From positions 124,001-188,000 of the forward strand of contig JAOCPU010000037.1 of the NCBI GenBank assembly GCA_035772785.1: a DNA stretch of 64,000 nucleotides. Reading direction: 5' to 3'. This document shows, in pieces, positions 48,237-60,040 of the stretch. The stretch is from Phlebiopsis flavidoalba. Lineage: Eukaryota; Basidiomycota; Agaricomycetes; Polyporales; Phanerochaetaceae. Position numbers and translations under genes: made by a program. The notes below the pieces were generated by a model. That model ran no database searches and was not told where the DNA came from. It saw nothing but the letters and a program-made list of their open reading frames with translations. The stretch's first letter is position 1. Each line of letters begins with the position of its first letter.

Positions 48237-50182
48237 ATGTCGTTCCGCATATCCAAATCCCTGTGGGACAGGATCCACCACTTCGCGTCCTTCCCACAAA
48301 CCGGAGGTGCGCGTGCCTGCCCGTTGCCCCGCACGTCGCCTAACCCCACCCCCGCATTCAGTATCACTCCAGCAGATGTCCTCTTTGGCCAGAACCCCAG
48401 CCAAGGCACCCTCCTCAAAGCAAGCCAGTTTCTTCTCGGTATTTCCTCGGTCTCCTTGCTCACTCATTTTTAGTCACTGACTCGGGGTCGTGCGACATCC
48501 AAGAGGAGCTCCCCATTCGTCTCGCCCACTGAGTATAAGGAGAACTAGACCAGCTTCCTCATAATCTGAGCCACATGCCTTCCATCAAGACCCAAGTCAA
48601 AGATTGGTATGCGCAATCCTTGTTGAGGTGTGTAACATGCCGTTCGGGCCTCGTACCCTTCATTAATTTCTGCTTCGTGGTAAGGAACTTGTCAATTTCT
48701 CGCCCATTGAACTTCCGCCACACTTGCGGGAAGCGCTGCTCGTATCGGCTCCAAACCAGGCATCGTTACAGGAATCCACGCCCAACCCAGTCTTTTGACG
48801 TATTTCTCGGGACGACTATCTCACGCCTAGTGTGCCATCTCTTAGCGGAAAGTCTCCCAGCAATGGAAATGGTAACGGTAAGGGTCACCACCAGAAAATG
48901 CGGATACCGATGGAGCGCAACAAGGGGTATAGTTAACTTCATCTGGCATATCCGCTCCAGGCTTGTGACGCTGAGTCTCTGACTTCCTGGAGAAGATATT
49001 TTTGCGAACACTTCTGGTATCAGTTTGCCACCCGAAGTTGGCGAGACTACTAATTCGGGAGTATCCATTCGTCGACGAAAACCCTCGAGATGATTAAAAA
49101 CGGCACGATCCAACCGTCACTACTGTAGCGCAGGGTGTTCTAGAATGGAAGCGAAGTTGCAATGAACCAGAAATATCGACCTCGATGTTCAACTATTGGC
49201 TGGACCGTTGTGCTCTACCTATCGCGTATAGGCATCAGGGTTTTTGATTGGACAACGTAGGTGAATATTCTATCGCAGACATCGGCTATCTCAATTATGA
49301 ATACAGATTATCGCTCTGAACACTCTACAACCACATCCAGACTATGCTACGTGGGATAGGATTATGTCTGCACGCGTTCGGTATGGGCGCTACCAGCCCT
49401 TTCTCGCACTCATCTCTCTTACCAACGGCATCGCTTGTAGACACATCCATGACATCGTACACGAGGCAATTGAGAACGCACGGTCAGTAAGACGACGTTT
49501 GAATCTATCCACCGTAATTCACGCCATCTACCAGGTTCGTATGCGAGGAACACTATGCCATGTTCAAAGGAACCTCCTGTGCAACTTATCTGTCCGAAAG
49601 ACCTGCACTTTCCCTATGTTTCCGGGTCATTTGTCCCACATCGTGTTCGAGCTGCTCAAGAATTCGCAATTTCGCGCTGTCGTTAGAGCGTTTCGGTCCG
49701 GACAAAGAAGACTTTTTCCTGCCATCAAGATCATCGTCGTAGAAGGCAAGGAGGATATCACAATCAAGATTTCGGACGAAGGTGGCGGTCTTATCGCAAG
49801 GAGTGCCATTCCTCCCACTCATTTGGACGTACATGTACACGACTATGGAGGGACAGAACATCGATCAGGACTTCCAGGCCAGCGACTTCAAAGCACCGAT
49901 GGCGGGGTTCGGTTATGGATTGCCGCTGTCGAGACTGGTTAGTTTCACCCCGCGTTACCTCCCTGTTTGCGCTGATCATGCGACGTACAGTATGCACGTT
50001 ATTTCGGTGGCGATCTGCGTCTGATTTCTATGGACGGATTCGGGACAGATGTCTATATTCATCTCAATAAGTTGTCCAGCAGTGCGGAGCCACTGCACCG
50101 TGATTGCCCCTGTGAAGACCTTGTGCGGGGCTTCAGCCGGGGAGAGTCTGGAGTGTATACTTGTATAACATCACATTTGTAA
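48237..50182 (+). CDS. Pyruvate dehydrogenase kinase, mitochondrial
   Basis: Starting at ATG 48237 the protein begins MSFRISKSLWDRIHHFASFP, the usual fungal PDK start. After an intron (gtgcgc...ccagcag) comes FGQNPSQGTLLKASQFL, then ELPIRLAH and MPSIKTQVKDWYAQSL. Mid-protein the exons include a Gly/Asn-rich insert. The histidine-kinase-like part has RHIHDIVHEAIENAR (49440-49485), HIVFELLKNS (the N-box, near 49640), IVVEGKEDITIKISDEGGG (near 49730-49790), WTYMYTT, and GFGYGLPLSRL (near 49909-49941). After a 53-bp intron come ARYFGGDLRLISMDGFGTDV and HLNKLSSS. It phosphorylates and inactivates the E1 subunit of pyruvate dehydrogenase. The frame runs to TAA 50180-50182, but families of this kind normally stop just after AEPLH, so the last residues may reflect a lost TGA near 50100. 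Extra bases break several exons. Confidence 0.9.
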
Positions 50183-50398
50183 TCTACATGTACATACTAA
50201 CAACATCGCCGATTTGTCCTAGGTGATGGTCCCGGTTAGCAGTCATTACCAGAACGCTGGTTCGTATTGTATGGTAAAGGAAGCGCCAAAGAATGCTGAA
50301 AATTGCGCAAGTAAAATCGTTCAACATAAAGACATGTGCACACCGTGCCTACGTGGCGCCTGATCCGTCTCCGATGCTCTTCCCGTCCCAGGATCGTT

Positions 50399-52972
50399 TC
50401 AAGGTCTGATGACCCATAAGATGAACCTCCCAATCGGAAGGAGGTGAATACCGTAGCTTAAGCGGCGTCGATAGCTTTCCTGCGTCTCATGCTGAGCCTT
50501 ACGCCTCTGCACCTGTTCCTCGAGTTCCTCAACCTCCCTTCTCCAGCTGCTGGTTTGCAAACTTGAGCTGCTGCAGCTCGTACTGCCAACCGCTGCCGCG
50601 TGTCGTGTCGAGCTCGGCAAACACATCTTCTCCGTGTTGATGAACCATCGTAGTCAGTACTGGGGGCTGTGTTGAAGGGTCCCGGCGAGTCGAATCTGAC
50701 ATACGAGGGGGACGCGTCGCAGGTTGCACACACCGACTGCGGTAATTGCCGGTGTTGTGTTTGGAAGGATGATAGAGGACAATCTCTCCAAGCACTTCGG
50801 AGCCGTCTTTCTTTTTCAAGGTACACGAGAGGCTGCGACTCTCGAGCGACGCGTCGGTATACGCTCTCTGAAGCGTTTCCCGGACTATGTCTCCACTGCT
50901 CCTGTCCCCCCCACAAAATCGGTAATCGGCCGTCCGATGGTCTCCCGCGGCGCCCCAGCCTAGGACGTCGCGGACCGCGGTACTCGCGTGGAGGAACGAG
51001 CCGCCAAGGCTCAGTAGAGCCCAGCACTCGTTTTCCTGACCTTCGCGCATAACCATAACACCTACGTCCGGACGTGCCAGACCCCCCGCACAGGCGATAG
51101 CCTGCCACTTGAGACACGGAATGTCGCGAACCCGTCCGCTGAGGATGATGGCTTTGCGACCCTTCCCGGGTTCGGCGAACAGGCGACCGCTGCATTCCAC
51201 CCATTTGTAGTTTCCACCATGAGCCCGCATGCGGAAGAGGAGGTCGACACCGCGTGGCCCGTTGGGCGAGGGAGAAGATAAAGAGGCGGAGCGGGCCGCT
51301 CGTCGTCGTCGTCTTGTGCTGAGGTAGAGGTCCCAACGGCGCCTACGGCGGACGATTCCTTCAATTCGCGGATGAGAGGGACTTTGTCTGCCTCATGACA
51401 GTAGTCCGTGACGCTCTTCCCAACGAGGTCTTCCGGATCGTACCCCAAGACGCGGTTGACAGACGGAGACACATACAGAAAACGCCCCTTTGAGTGACAG
51501 GACCACAACGAAGTCCGGAGACTTCTCCAGAAGGAGTAGGCTGATAGGACGATTCCCCTCATAGGGATCGGCTTTCTCGCCTTGTGTGAGTGAGAGGGTG
51601 GTGGTAGCTGCACTGATGGGTATCGTAGACAAGAAATCGGGATTGTTTCAAGATAGCGCGGGAAACTGCTTCGAAACGCCGACATTGGAAGCGGAGTTGA
51701 CTTTCCAGTCTTTCGACGTTGTCTGGGGTGGGTAAACCGCGTTGTTGCTGTAGTTGACCATGTAACTACCGTCCTTCAATCTTTGCAGGATTGTGTTCGG
51801 CTGCTCCGTGAGATCCACCTGAAACCCGATTTGATAGACCACGTCCTCTACTTCTGAAGGGGAGTTATTCACGCCCACGCCGCCAGGGATGGGGATGACA
51901 GTGACGAGGTTCATGAACGCAGCACCGTTTTTTTTTTTTCCTGTAGTTGAGCAGGCTAACCTGACACTCCTTATCGGCAACGAGGGATCGACGAAGCAAA
52001 GCGACGGCATCCGGCGCTGTATGACGGCGTGGTGGCTGGCCTCTCCTGCAACCTTGCCCATCAAGGCGCTTGGGAGGAATCGGCAGTTTCTGCCAATCAC
52101 TTCCTGTTTCGCTGTATCCGGTTGAGCTGTAAAAAAAGTGGGAGAGGCGTATACGATGGGTTGGTCGTGGCCGCGGATGTCGAGACCGACCGTAAACGAG
52201 CATGTCAAGTCTCCACGGGTCCCAGTACTATCTTAGGATGTGGTCTTGTTGCTACTCGCGCTAGCAAGCCAAGAATATCGAATTCCGGTGGATGAGTAAA
52301 CTGGGAGACCCCGTCCCCGATGGGCGGCAGCACGTAAGGGAAACGATATTGGGACAGCTGGGTGGGATGATACTATAGCTGGAGCGCGTGAGGCGTGTGC
52401 AGATGAAGCCAGAAATGCACGAGTGTTGGCTGCGAGTTCTGTAAGAGATGATTGAGATAGGGAAGGTGGTTCGCCGGGTGACAGTGTTGGCGTGCTACTG
52501 GTGCTTCGCTGCACCTGGCGATGAACGGACTGCTCGCCCAGTACATTATTCAACGTCGAAGATTCCGGCTGCGGCAAAAGCCACCTCGATCTGAAAACGT
52601 TACTACTGAGGTACAAAGTCGAATCGATGGCACCGGCACGACTCACACAAGTCATCTGCTGTTGCGCAGGGGCTCCGGAAGGCTGGCGGAGACGTGAACC
52701 AAGCAGAAGACATGGCGTCCGGACGGGTGACAATACCAGCCGGAAGGACTTTTCTGCACCGCCTCCGGGAGCCAGAGTTGGGCCCAGCATGAGCGGGGGC
52801 ATTTGGAACTGGGACATTGTGGGAGAAGATGGAGGGGGTCGTATCCGTAGGGATCATCCCTAGAAGACGACGCATAGTTTTGGTACGAGGGCGAAGACGG
52901 CTGTACCTCAGTGCGCTGACTAGCGTGAGAGTGGTCGGGGGGAGTGTAGTTGACGTATCGTTCGAACGGCAT
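50399..52972 (-). CDS. wc-1: White-collar-1-type blue-light photoreceptor (LOV/PAS, no GATA finger seen)
   Basis: On the minus strand the start MPFERYVNYTPPDHSHASQ at 52972 leads a Pro/Ser-rich region. A LOV domain (51700-52210) contains DQPIVYASPTFF, the flavin-cysteine motif GRNCRFL near 52075-52095, and INLVT-like NLVTVIPIP, then DVVYQIGFQVDLTEQP. A second PAS (about 51350-51560) contains LLEKSPDFVVVLSL and VSPSVNRVLGYDPEDLVG. A third PAS-like part (about 50900-51230) has GNYKWVECSGRLF and SLGGSFLHAS. The C-terminus is a coiled segment (ELQQLKFANQQLE and EELEEQVQRRKA) and ends near 50399-50460 with no GATA zinc finger, as I expect for basidiomycete WC-1. It should sense blue light and act with a WC-2 partner. 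A 12-base T run at 51928-51939 interrupts the LOV frame, and two extra bases flank the Cys motif. Confidence 0.9.
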
Positions 52973-54228
52973 ACTGGCTAAGACGAAGGGAAATGAGTGA
53001 GTTGGTCGTAGACGGGTGGGTGTCAGAGACGCACGCGAGGATGATGGACAATCAGACGGCGGCGACGAGGATCGGCGGCAGATGAGCTGAGGAGCTGAGT
53101 GCGGATGTTGAAAAGGCTTATGTATAGATGGGGTGCAGGATGCAACTATAGACGCGTGAGTCGGGGTTGTGGGCTGGGAAGTCTGTGGGACGAACTGGAG
53201 TCCGCCAGTGCGGCGGGGAGGTTGTTCCGTAAGTGATGAATGGGGCGAGCGTGTCTCAGGGACAGGGCATGCGTGGTGTTTCTAGTGGTGGACAGAGCGC
53301 CGTTACGAGAGAGCACACCGCGTGCGAAATGCGTCGAGCCGCGACTGTGGGGCGGGAGAGGGAGAAAAGGGCGTCGAGCCGTGCAGGGCGTCGGGGACTG
53401 CGTGCAGCGTCGCGGGGAGACGCGAAGACGGCGGCGGCGGGAGAGCTGGATGACGAGCGGGAGGAGGTGGTGGGAGGAGCTGAAGGAGAGGCCCAGACGC
53501 GGAGGACGGTGTGGTTCCGCGCTCGATTTGGCAAATCCGCGAAGCGCAAACGCTTGCCGCCGGCCCTTCGCTTGCCCTTTTCTGGAAATGGACCGTCCGT
53601 TTGTTTCGCATCCCAGCGTGGCACTGAGGGCAAAGCGCCGGCCGGCCGCCGTCCTTCTGTCATCGCCGCTTGAACCTATCGACGCTCCTCCGCGACGCAA
53701 AACTTCCCGCCCTCGTAACACGGCGCCGTCGTGGCGTCCATGCCTCGCCGTGGGCCTCGCCGATATGCTCGCCGTGCTGCAATGTCGCCCTCTCTCCCAC
53801 CAGAAGCCCTGTGACATGGACGGCGAAGACATCTCTTCCGGTGCTGAGCTCGGCGTCCTCGCGGTAGTGCAGGGACTTGTGGTAGACATGGAAAGAATGT
53901 TTGAAAGCGCTGGCAGTCGCCCCCACGACGTCGTACCCCCCTCTCGTGGGCAGCTTCGCTGCAGTCACTGTATTGGACCCTTGGCATAAACCACCCAGAC
54001 CCTTGGCACAGACAGGCCCCGGCTACGGTGAGATTCAACTGAAGCTACTCATCTCCCGAGCCACAGCGGATAGAACCCTCTGCACTCCACTGGGCGCGAA
54101 TGGCACAGCGGTATAAAAGCCGTAGCAAGTTCTGGGTTAACTCGTACCTCTCGAGCTTCGTGTCCAAGTGGGGCCCTTCGTCGCATCCTCGTTTGATCCT
54201 CGATACTGAGTCCAATCTTTTTGCAGGC
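52973..54228. promoter_or_regulatory. Divergent promoter region, WC-1 / small gene
   Basis: A GC-rich interval of about 1.25 kb lies between two outward-facing genes. Large open frames occur on both strands (53146-53889 minus, 53240-53989 plus), but they overlap almost fully, are Arg/Ser/Pro-rich, and lack motifs, so I treat them as compositional. A TATA box belongs to the rightward gene. Confidence 0.5.
54112..54118 (+). promoter_or_regulatory. TATA box of the 54.2-kb gene
   Basis: TATAAAA lies 110 bases upstream of the ATG at 54229. The intervening leader ends tctttttgcaggc, so a short 5'UTR intron with acceptor at about 54227 is possible. Confidence 0.55.
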
Positions 54229-54713
54229 ATGTCGGTAACCAAAGACTCAATCAAAGCCCAAGTCGACTCCTACTACACTTGGTGGGGACGAAACCCTGAC
54301 ACCATCGACCTCAAGCTTGTTCAGGGCGTTGTCACAAAGCCGTTGCCAGCGTCGGCGGTGAATGGGAGCCCGACGGACGAGAAGCTGTTCAACAACACTT
54401 TTGCGGGCCTGACAATGCTGTGCTGGCTCTTCAGTGCGAGCAAGCCTGCTGACGCTGCCGAGGCATACGAATACCTCGTTCTCCGCTCGTACAATATTTG
54501 GGCACAGCTGCTCTCAGGCAGCAAAGAAGACAGCATTCCAGGCTGATTGTCATAAACTACACCGACACTCTTCCTGAGTGGACCTCCATCACGAGACAGA
54601 CAGCTTCCCGTACCGCGATCATCTATCAGGCCATCTCTGTCACCTCGTCCATGTATGGTGAATCAGCCCAGCAAACCCAGCAGTCGACGGCCTTGTGGAA
54701 CGGCCGGCTGTAG
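54229..54713 (+). CDS. Small hypothetical protein, about 160 residues, one frameshift
   Basis: The protein begins MSVTKDSIKAQVDSYYTWWG and continues LKLVQGVVTKPLPASA, FNNTFAGLTMLCWLFSASK and YNIWAQLLSGSKEDSIP. A single extra base near 54540 then shifts the frame, and RLIVINYTDTLPEWTSI through QTQQSTALWNGRL continues to a TAG at 54711-54713. Without the shift the frame would stop at 54546. I start at 54229 and not at an upstream in-frame ATG because of the TATA and acceptor-like leader. There is no signal peptide, membrane helix or domain I know. A clean TATA promoter hints at regulated expression. Its function is unknown, and the divergent position beside WC-1 makes light regulation a guess only. 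Confidence 0.6.
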
Positions 54714-54899
54714 CGGATTGTATTAATAATCCATATGCTGGGCTATCTGTTCGCGTTTTAGCCATAAATACCGCGTTGTAGTGTTGTGGCGTAAATTCAT
54801 TGCACTACTGTGAGTTGGTTAAATGTGCTTAATTCAGTCGGACGGACCTTGGGCCCAATCTACGCCTGCTGCAATAGTTGATTCCATCTAAACGACTGC

Positions 54900-55934
54900 A
54901 TTGGCGTTCGTACAGCTCAACTTTACAAAATTGCGTCGCGCATCGCCCCCCTATCTCAACAATTTTGACCCCGACGATTCTGTTCCGCACCGCAACAACA
55001 CTAATTCATGTTGGTGCCTCCGGATGACACCGCTTGTTTATGTTCGGGGTGTTTGGTTGGCTTCGTCGGCGGCCAGTCTGGGGAAACATCCAACTCTGCG
55101 CATCGTCGGAATTCCCGTCCCACTAAACTCGAATCCCATGACGCCACCGGTTACGGAGATGTAAGCAGACCGTCTCCCCCCGCATGCGCGGCCACATGGG
55201 CGCCAGCTGCCTTTAACAGATGATACTGGGTATGAGCAAAACCCTTCACCCCCAAGGTTCCCCGCGTACGTCGACGGGATCTTCGGGCACGTCGCGCTTG
55301 AAGCGCAATATAGATGCCACGCCAAGCAGGTCGCGGCAGTTCAGGCATCGAGAATTCCTCATGAAGGGGTCTCGAACTTGCGACTCGCGTAAAGGACTTT
55401 TCTGCGGCTCTCACAGTGTTATGGATCTAGATCCTGCCCGGTCGTCGCGATCGGCCACCAGTCGGGCGGGAGCCTGGAGCTTGGTCCGGATCGCTCAAGT
55501 ACTCATTTCCTGGAGCGTGATATGCAAGTTCAGTAGTTTACGCCATGAGAAAATTGGAAGAGGAGCAAAGTAGATCTGAGCGCCCGGGCGGCGTGAACGT
55601 ATGCCTTCGTACCGATGTCCCGCGTGTAAATTTGCCAGAGTTGCCTGTTCAGCCCATTGTGGGGAGATGGGACATCGTGCTTTTACGCGCGAAGACTCAG
55701 CTCTCTCTTTTTATGACAAGTGGATCATCAGTTGAAACGGCGATTCTGTGCCGAGCTTTGCAAAGTTGTTATCAGTCGCTTCCTCGCATTGTAGCACTAA
55801 TTCGACATGAGCTCTCGGGGTACACCCCAAAGCGCACCCTTTTGTGGTACTCTCTCCTTGGGCAGCAACACACAACGAGAATGCTAGACTTTTTTTTGTG
55901 GACGCCAGGAATACACCTGGTAAGTACCCTGTAA
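54900..55934 (+). CDS. Uncertain coding region, unidentified
   Basis: Plus-strand stretches look coding in shifting frames. About 55008-55210 starts MLVPPDDTACLCSGCLVGF. About 55222-55390 contains PPRFPAYVDGIFGHVALEAQ and HAKQVAAVQASRIPHEG. About 55450-55530 contains GSLELGPDRSSTHFLERDMQ. About 55620-55930 contains VNLPELPVQPIVGRWDIVL and a hydrophobic tail. There may be one gene or two. I recognise no family. GC content and codon use resemble the neighbouring genes and not the repeats. Confidence 0.3.
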
Positions 55935-55939
55935 ACGGA

Positions 55940-56700
55940 CTTACCCTCTTGTTAGAGAAACAACATTGGTTTGTTTAAAGCTTTTTTTTTCTGGGAAATA
56001 TTCCGGATTAAAAAACCTGGGGGAAAACCCCAACCAGAAGGCTTTTATAGTCTTTTTCCTCAACCGTTTTTTCAGTAAGAAAAGTGTTGAAGAATCTCTG
56101 GCTTCTAGCTGGTAGACGTGTTGGCATTTCCAAACAACCTTTCTCAGGATAGAGCAACCTTGGGTACATTTTAAAGTATTGTTTCTACACTTGACTATTC
56201 TGGGTTTCCCAGGAAGCTATTTATCACGCCTTCACAAGGGTTTATCACAGGGTTTCCCAAAGCCACTGTTTGTCGCTTTTGTTGTGACAGTCTAAGTGGC
56301 CTGCCACATCAACGCTCCGGACATGGACAAGTTGATCCTTATCCTACTAGTACTTAAAGTAAACGTGGAAGTAATGGCGGTTTTTGCCCTCGTATACAGC
56401 TGTACTACTACCCTATATCGATATTGACATCGAGCATTCCTGTCCTTGGGACCTCCTATCAGTCGTAAGTAGTCTCACCGTGAATCAATACCGTTCAGCG
56501 CGAATCGCACGGGGTGGAGATGTCCTGACAAGTCACATAGTCACACCTATACGCGAAGTGTCACACAGCACGTCGTTCGGGATTGTTGATGCCCCCCAAG
56601 TCTCCTCCGCCACCGCCCACGACGTTCTGCTCCTCACGATCTCTACATTCAACACATAACACAACGGCCTTGTGATTGTACTCCGTCTCATTCTCTTTGA
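55940..56700. other. No supported gene
   Basis: Bases 55975-56330 are AT-richer and full of homopolymers (an 8-base T run, ggggaaaacccc, cagggtttccc words) with no coding signal. A plus-strand frame at 56384-56659 has no recognisable motif. Confidence 0.45.
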
Positions 56701-56743
56701 CAATTCGTGAAGCCAGTCGTTGTACTTACCACGCGCAAGGCAC

Positions 56744-57770
56744 GATGGAGACCCGGCAGCTCGGTCGTGAGTGCTCCGTAGTCCTTCATTTCGTGACATG
56801 TTCGACCTTGAAATTTTGCGCAATATCCGAGCGCTGTACTCAGTCAATAATACGCCCCTTACATCCTTGCGTTATCACTCCGCAATCATTCCCAGTGACG
56901 ATCATCCACAAGACCCGCCCGTAGTAGCTATGGAAGCTCTCGATGCCGATGCCCCCGTTCTCCCCTCCCCAGTTACGGACGGGCACCTTAATCAGACCAT
57001 TTCTTTCTTGATATGATTTGTCACACAAGGTATGTGTCCCCTTACCAGTCCATACCTCCCTCGCTGATTGTACATCCATTAGCCCCGAATTGATTCCAGA
57101 TGCATGAAGGCACGCAGGATTATTCTGTTATGTATTGGACCCCCTGGAAGCTTCGTTCATCCCTGCCGCCCTCTACCTGGCGGCCTCGAACGGTCATTCC
57201 CATGGTGTAGCCACAGGGCTTCGGTCTGATGTCCTTGGTCTTTTCCTCAACGATCCCGAGTGCCGATCCTTTCCTTTCTTTTCTGTGACGGGTACTCATC
57301 AACAATGACGGAATCCAAGAGGAGAAGCTTGAGGTCATTTTCGCGTTACGGGAGGTTGCCGCCGCGTGTCTCAAAGTCTTCCAGCGGATGAGTGATCTGA
57401 CCGTTGCATTAATGCTACAGTATATACGACCAGCTCTGTCTCCAAATGGAGCGTCCTAGTAATAATCGAGCGACACTCTGATCCCCGACCCGGCAGCGAG
57501 AAAGCAGCTCCACACCACCCCCCGAAGCGTATCGCGAAGTAAGACTATCGACCCCACTTGTATCAAACTATCTCAGGATGAACAGGAAAAGCCCATTACA
57601 GCCTCTCGGGCTCTTGAGCGAATACAACGCTCCTTGCCACACATTGTGAACTTCCGTCTCTCTTCTGCAATTAGGTCGCTTCAAAAGCGGCCGGCGGGTC
57701 CCACGTTCCCTACACGTCCGACTGCAAGCGATCCTAACAAATCTCTAGGTTCCGAAACCATGCTAACATT
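56744..57770 (+). CDS. Hypothetical protein, possibly helical-repeat, frameshifted
   Basis: Pieces in order are: METRQLGRE, then SVLRSPSFRDMFDLEILRN, IRALYSVNNTPLTSLRYHSA and GHLNQTISFLI (56744-57015). Then FIPAALYLAASNGHSHGV (57145-57205) and LFLNDPECRS. Then EEKLEVIFALREVAAACLKV and FQRMSDLTVALMLQYIRPAL (57320-57440). Then a basic tail EQEKPITASRALERIQRSLP and LPHIVNFRLSSAIRSLQKRP (57575-57690). The REVAAACLKxxxR pattern is reminiscent of armadillo/HEAT repeats, but I cannot assign a family. Introns are likely near 57020-57130. Confidence 0.35.
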
Positions 57771-57889
57771 CTAGAAGTATGTCTCTCTGCATTGTCATCA
57801 GCACGGAATAAGGGGCCTGAGATAATACACGCGTTGTCCGCTATGACTCGTCGGCGCATAGACACACGGCAGCGAGTTTCACCGAAGAT

Positions 57890-58225
57890 ATGGACCCCTT
57901 CATAGAGGCATTGAGTAAGCCTGTTATATCCAACACCTCAAGTTCCACGCTACACCTCAGAGTGTTGTTCACAGCAAACCTACCCCGCAAGCGCCATACA
58001 GCCCTCACAGTTCACGCACCACGCACGTCCACTCTTCCTCACCAAACCCATCCTCTCAATCCACTTCGCAAAAGCTCCCGGCCGCAGCAAGACATGTCCA
58101 TCTCCTCTCGCACACATGTCTCGCGGTCCTCCCGGTCAACGCACGTTGCGGCCATATCCCCCTTCGCCTTGAAGGATGACGATGATCGGTTTGCTTATGA
58201 TTATAGGCGTTCCTTCTCCGTATAA
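57890..58225 (+). CDS. Hypothetical Ser/Arg-rich protein or exon
   Basis: An open frame from MDPFIEALSKPVISNTSSST to FALKDDDDRFAYDYRRSFSV, ending TAA at 58223-58225, is basic and Ser/Thr/Pro-rich with an acidic end. It could be an independent small gene or the first exon of the next entry. No domain was seen. Confidence 0.25.
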   Translation: MDPFIEALSKPVISNTSSSTLHLRVLFTANLPRKRHTALTVHAPRTSTLPHQTHPLNPLRKSSRPQQDMSISSRTHVSRSSRSTHVAAISPFALKDDDDRFAYDYRRSFSV

Positions 58226-58384
58226 CAACTTCCCCTGATACACCTTCATACACTACCACACTGTGCTATTTCGTGTCGCGACTAAACCACGTACCTAGAA
58301 ACGGAATAAAACAAAAGCAGTTAACTGGAAACTAAATGGCTACGAGCTGGTGGTGCAGATTCGCATTCTCAAAGGCAGCGTCAC

Positions 58385-60040
58385 ATGACTGCGCTTGCCC
58401 ACGCAAGTAAGACCCCATTCAACAGATGCCAACCGTCACAGACGCAGCAGGAGACGTCTGGAAGCGCGCGAAAGCGAACACTGAGCGACATCGTGGATGG
58501 TTATAGATCTGGGGGACGGGAACGCTCCAGAAGAAAGACACTACAAGCCTCGGAAAGTTCGCGCGAAGTTCTCCCCTTCTATTCTCCAGCTCTGTTTTGT
58601 TGGGTGCAATGCACAGGCCGTACAAGCTACTTCAGAGCCTCATGCCGTCGCTGAAGAGCCGTGTTCAGATCATTGGTATATCCGAGCCCGGTCCATCGAC
58701 CTGGAGAAGTACTTAGCCAAAGCTCCCCGCCGAGGTCGCGAATGACAACACGGGCCTAATGCTCACCCTGCCGTTCACACAATACGCAAGTTCATCATGC
58801 TGATTGGGCGAAGACGGACCACCGCGACTATTCAACCACGCTTCCCAGAAACGCAAACCCCCGCCACAGCTGGGGGGGGGGGGGGGGGCGTCAGCACTAC
58901 CCAAACTACCCAAGACGAAGTCTTGCCAAGAAAAGCTTACATCGCCTTCGTTCTGGACCATGAAGCTTCATGTTCAGGGGCCGCAGTGTATTAGGCCCAG
59001 CCAGTCCAGCAAGAAGCTCAACCGACAAGCGAGGCGGGAGCAAGGAGGCTGTGACCATGTCCTAGAGACCGCACGCATCAGATCTCATCCTGAAGCTTCC
59101 GCCCGTTAAAAGTGAAGAAAGACAGACGCAGCCTGTGGTAGCTTTCTCCACAGGACTGCGAGAGTTCTATCAGCGCCCGACGACACCACCACTGCATACA
59201 CATTGCCATCAACTCCACAACGCAGCACAGGTGCTGATTCTCCGCTCTTCACCCCGCTGTTTACACCTATCGCGAAACGAAAAATCACCCCGTAGCGACT
59301 CCGCACAGAAACTCCCCAGCTCTCTATGCGATGCTCTCGCCCCGCATTAACACCTTCGCGCAAAAAGCCATGCCAGCCCTCGTCAATGCGGATTCAGGGG
59401 GCCGACATATCCAGGACCCCTTGCGGATACACCAGAATCAGACGATGTCGCATCTCCTTCAAGTTCCCTACCCGTCGCGAGTAGTGATGCTGAATGCGAC
59501 TCCACCACCCACGACGCCAAAGCAGGAGCCACACTGGTCCAAACCGATCTCCCCCCTTCCTCACCACTACCATCCCGTCCTCGCCACTAAGAACCACCTT
59601 CCAGCCCTTTCCTCGAGCCGGAAAGCGACGACGCCTACATCGATACGGATGCGTCTACGTTAGAATCATCGGCACCTACCTCAGACACTAATCCATCTAC
59701 GCCCCCTACAGAAGACGCAGAAAATCCTGCCAGAAGGCCGTTCACACAACAGACGACTTTGGCGATCTCTTGCTCTCGTCCACCGATTTCCCTGATGGCA
59801 CTTTCGATCCCGAAACATTCGAACCTTGATGCTTTCTCTAGTGTTCCACAGTAGGCCACACCACAAGCATGCACCCATCGGTGCCTACAGATGGTCTCTT
59901 TCCTGACCTATCTGGAGAGGGCGACCTTCAAGACAGCGACCTGAAACCAAATGGATCTATCCAATCTGGACTTCGACGAATTTTTGGGAAACTGTGAAGC
60001 CACTAGTTACCCAAACCACGATGGGCGAGGCAAGCGGTGA
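58385..60040 (+). CDS. Hypothetical acidic Ser/Pro-rich protein, possible transcription regulator
   Basis: Plus-strand fragments are: KRTLSDIVD near 58470; KFSPSILQLCFVGCNAQAVQ and WYIRARSIDLEKYLAKAPRR (58560-58735); KLTSPSFWTMKLHVQGPQC (58940-58990); LPSTPQRSTGADSPLFTPLF and FTPIAKRKITP (59195-59290); then acidic clusters DDFGDLLLSSTDFPDGTFDP (59755-59815), LFPDLSGEGDLQDSDLKPN and LDFDEFLGNC (59965-60000), with a TGA at 60038-60040. Acidic/aromatic clusters separated by Ser/Pro-rich linkers resemble activation domains, which is inference. A 17-base G run (58872-58888) breaks the frame. I could not identify a DNA-binding domain. Confidence 0.35.

Noticed and set aside
48117..48467. Minus-strand frames of about 100 codons over the PDK N-terminus
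   Set aside because: They are antisense shadows of well-conserved PDK exons on the plus strand.
47772..50182. MAP kinase, PDK and WC-1 as a functional gene cluster
   Set aside because: Orientations differ, pathways are unrelated, and no shared regulatory element is visible. Adjacency alone is not evidence.
43322..52972. Interpretation that the CCCH, kinase, PDK and WC-1 genes are all pseudogenes
   Set aside because: Motifs are intact apart from single extra bases in runs, and four unrelated conserved genes would have to decay in the same unusual way. Sequence error is simpler.
53146..53989. Two large open frames of about 250 codons on opposite strands
   Set aside because: They overlap almost completely, are Arg/Ser/Pro-rich through GC content alone, contain no motif, and lie in the divergent promoter of WC-1.
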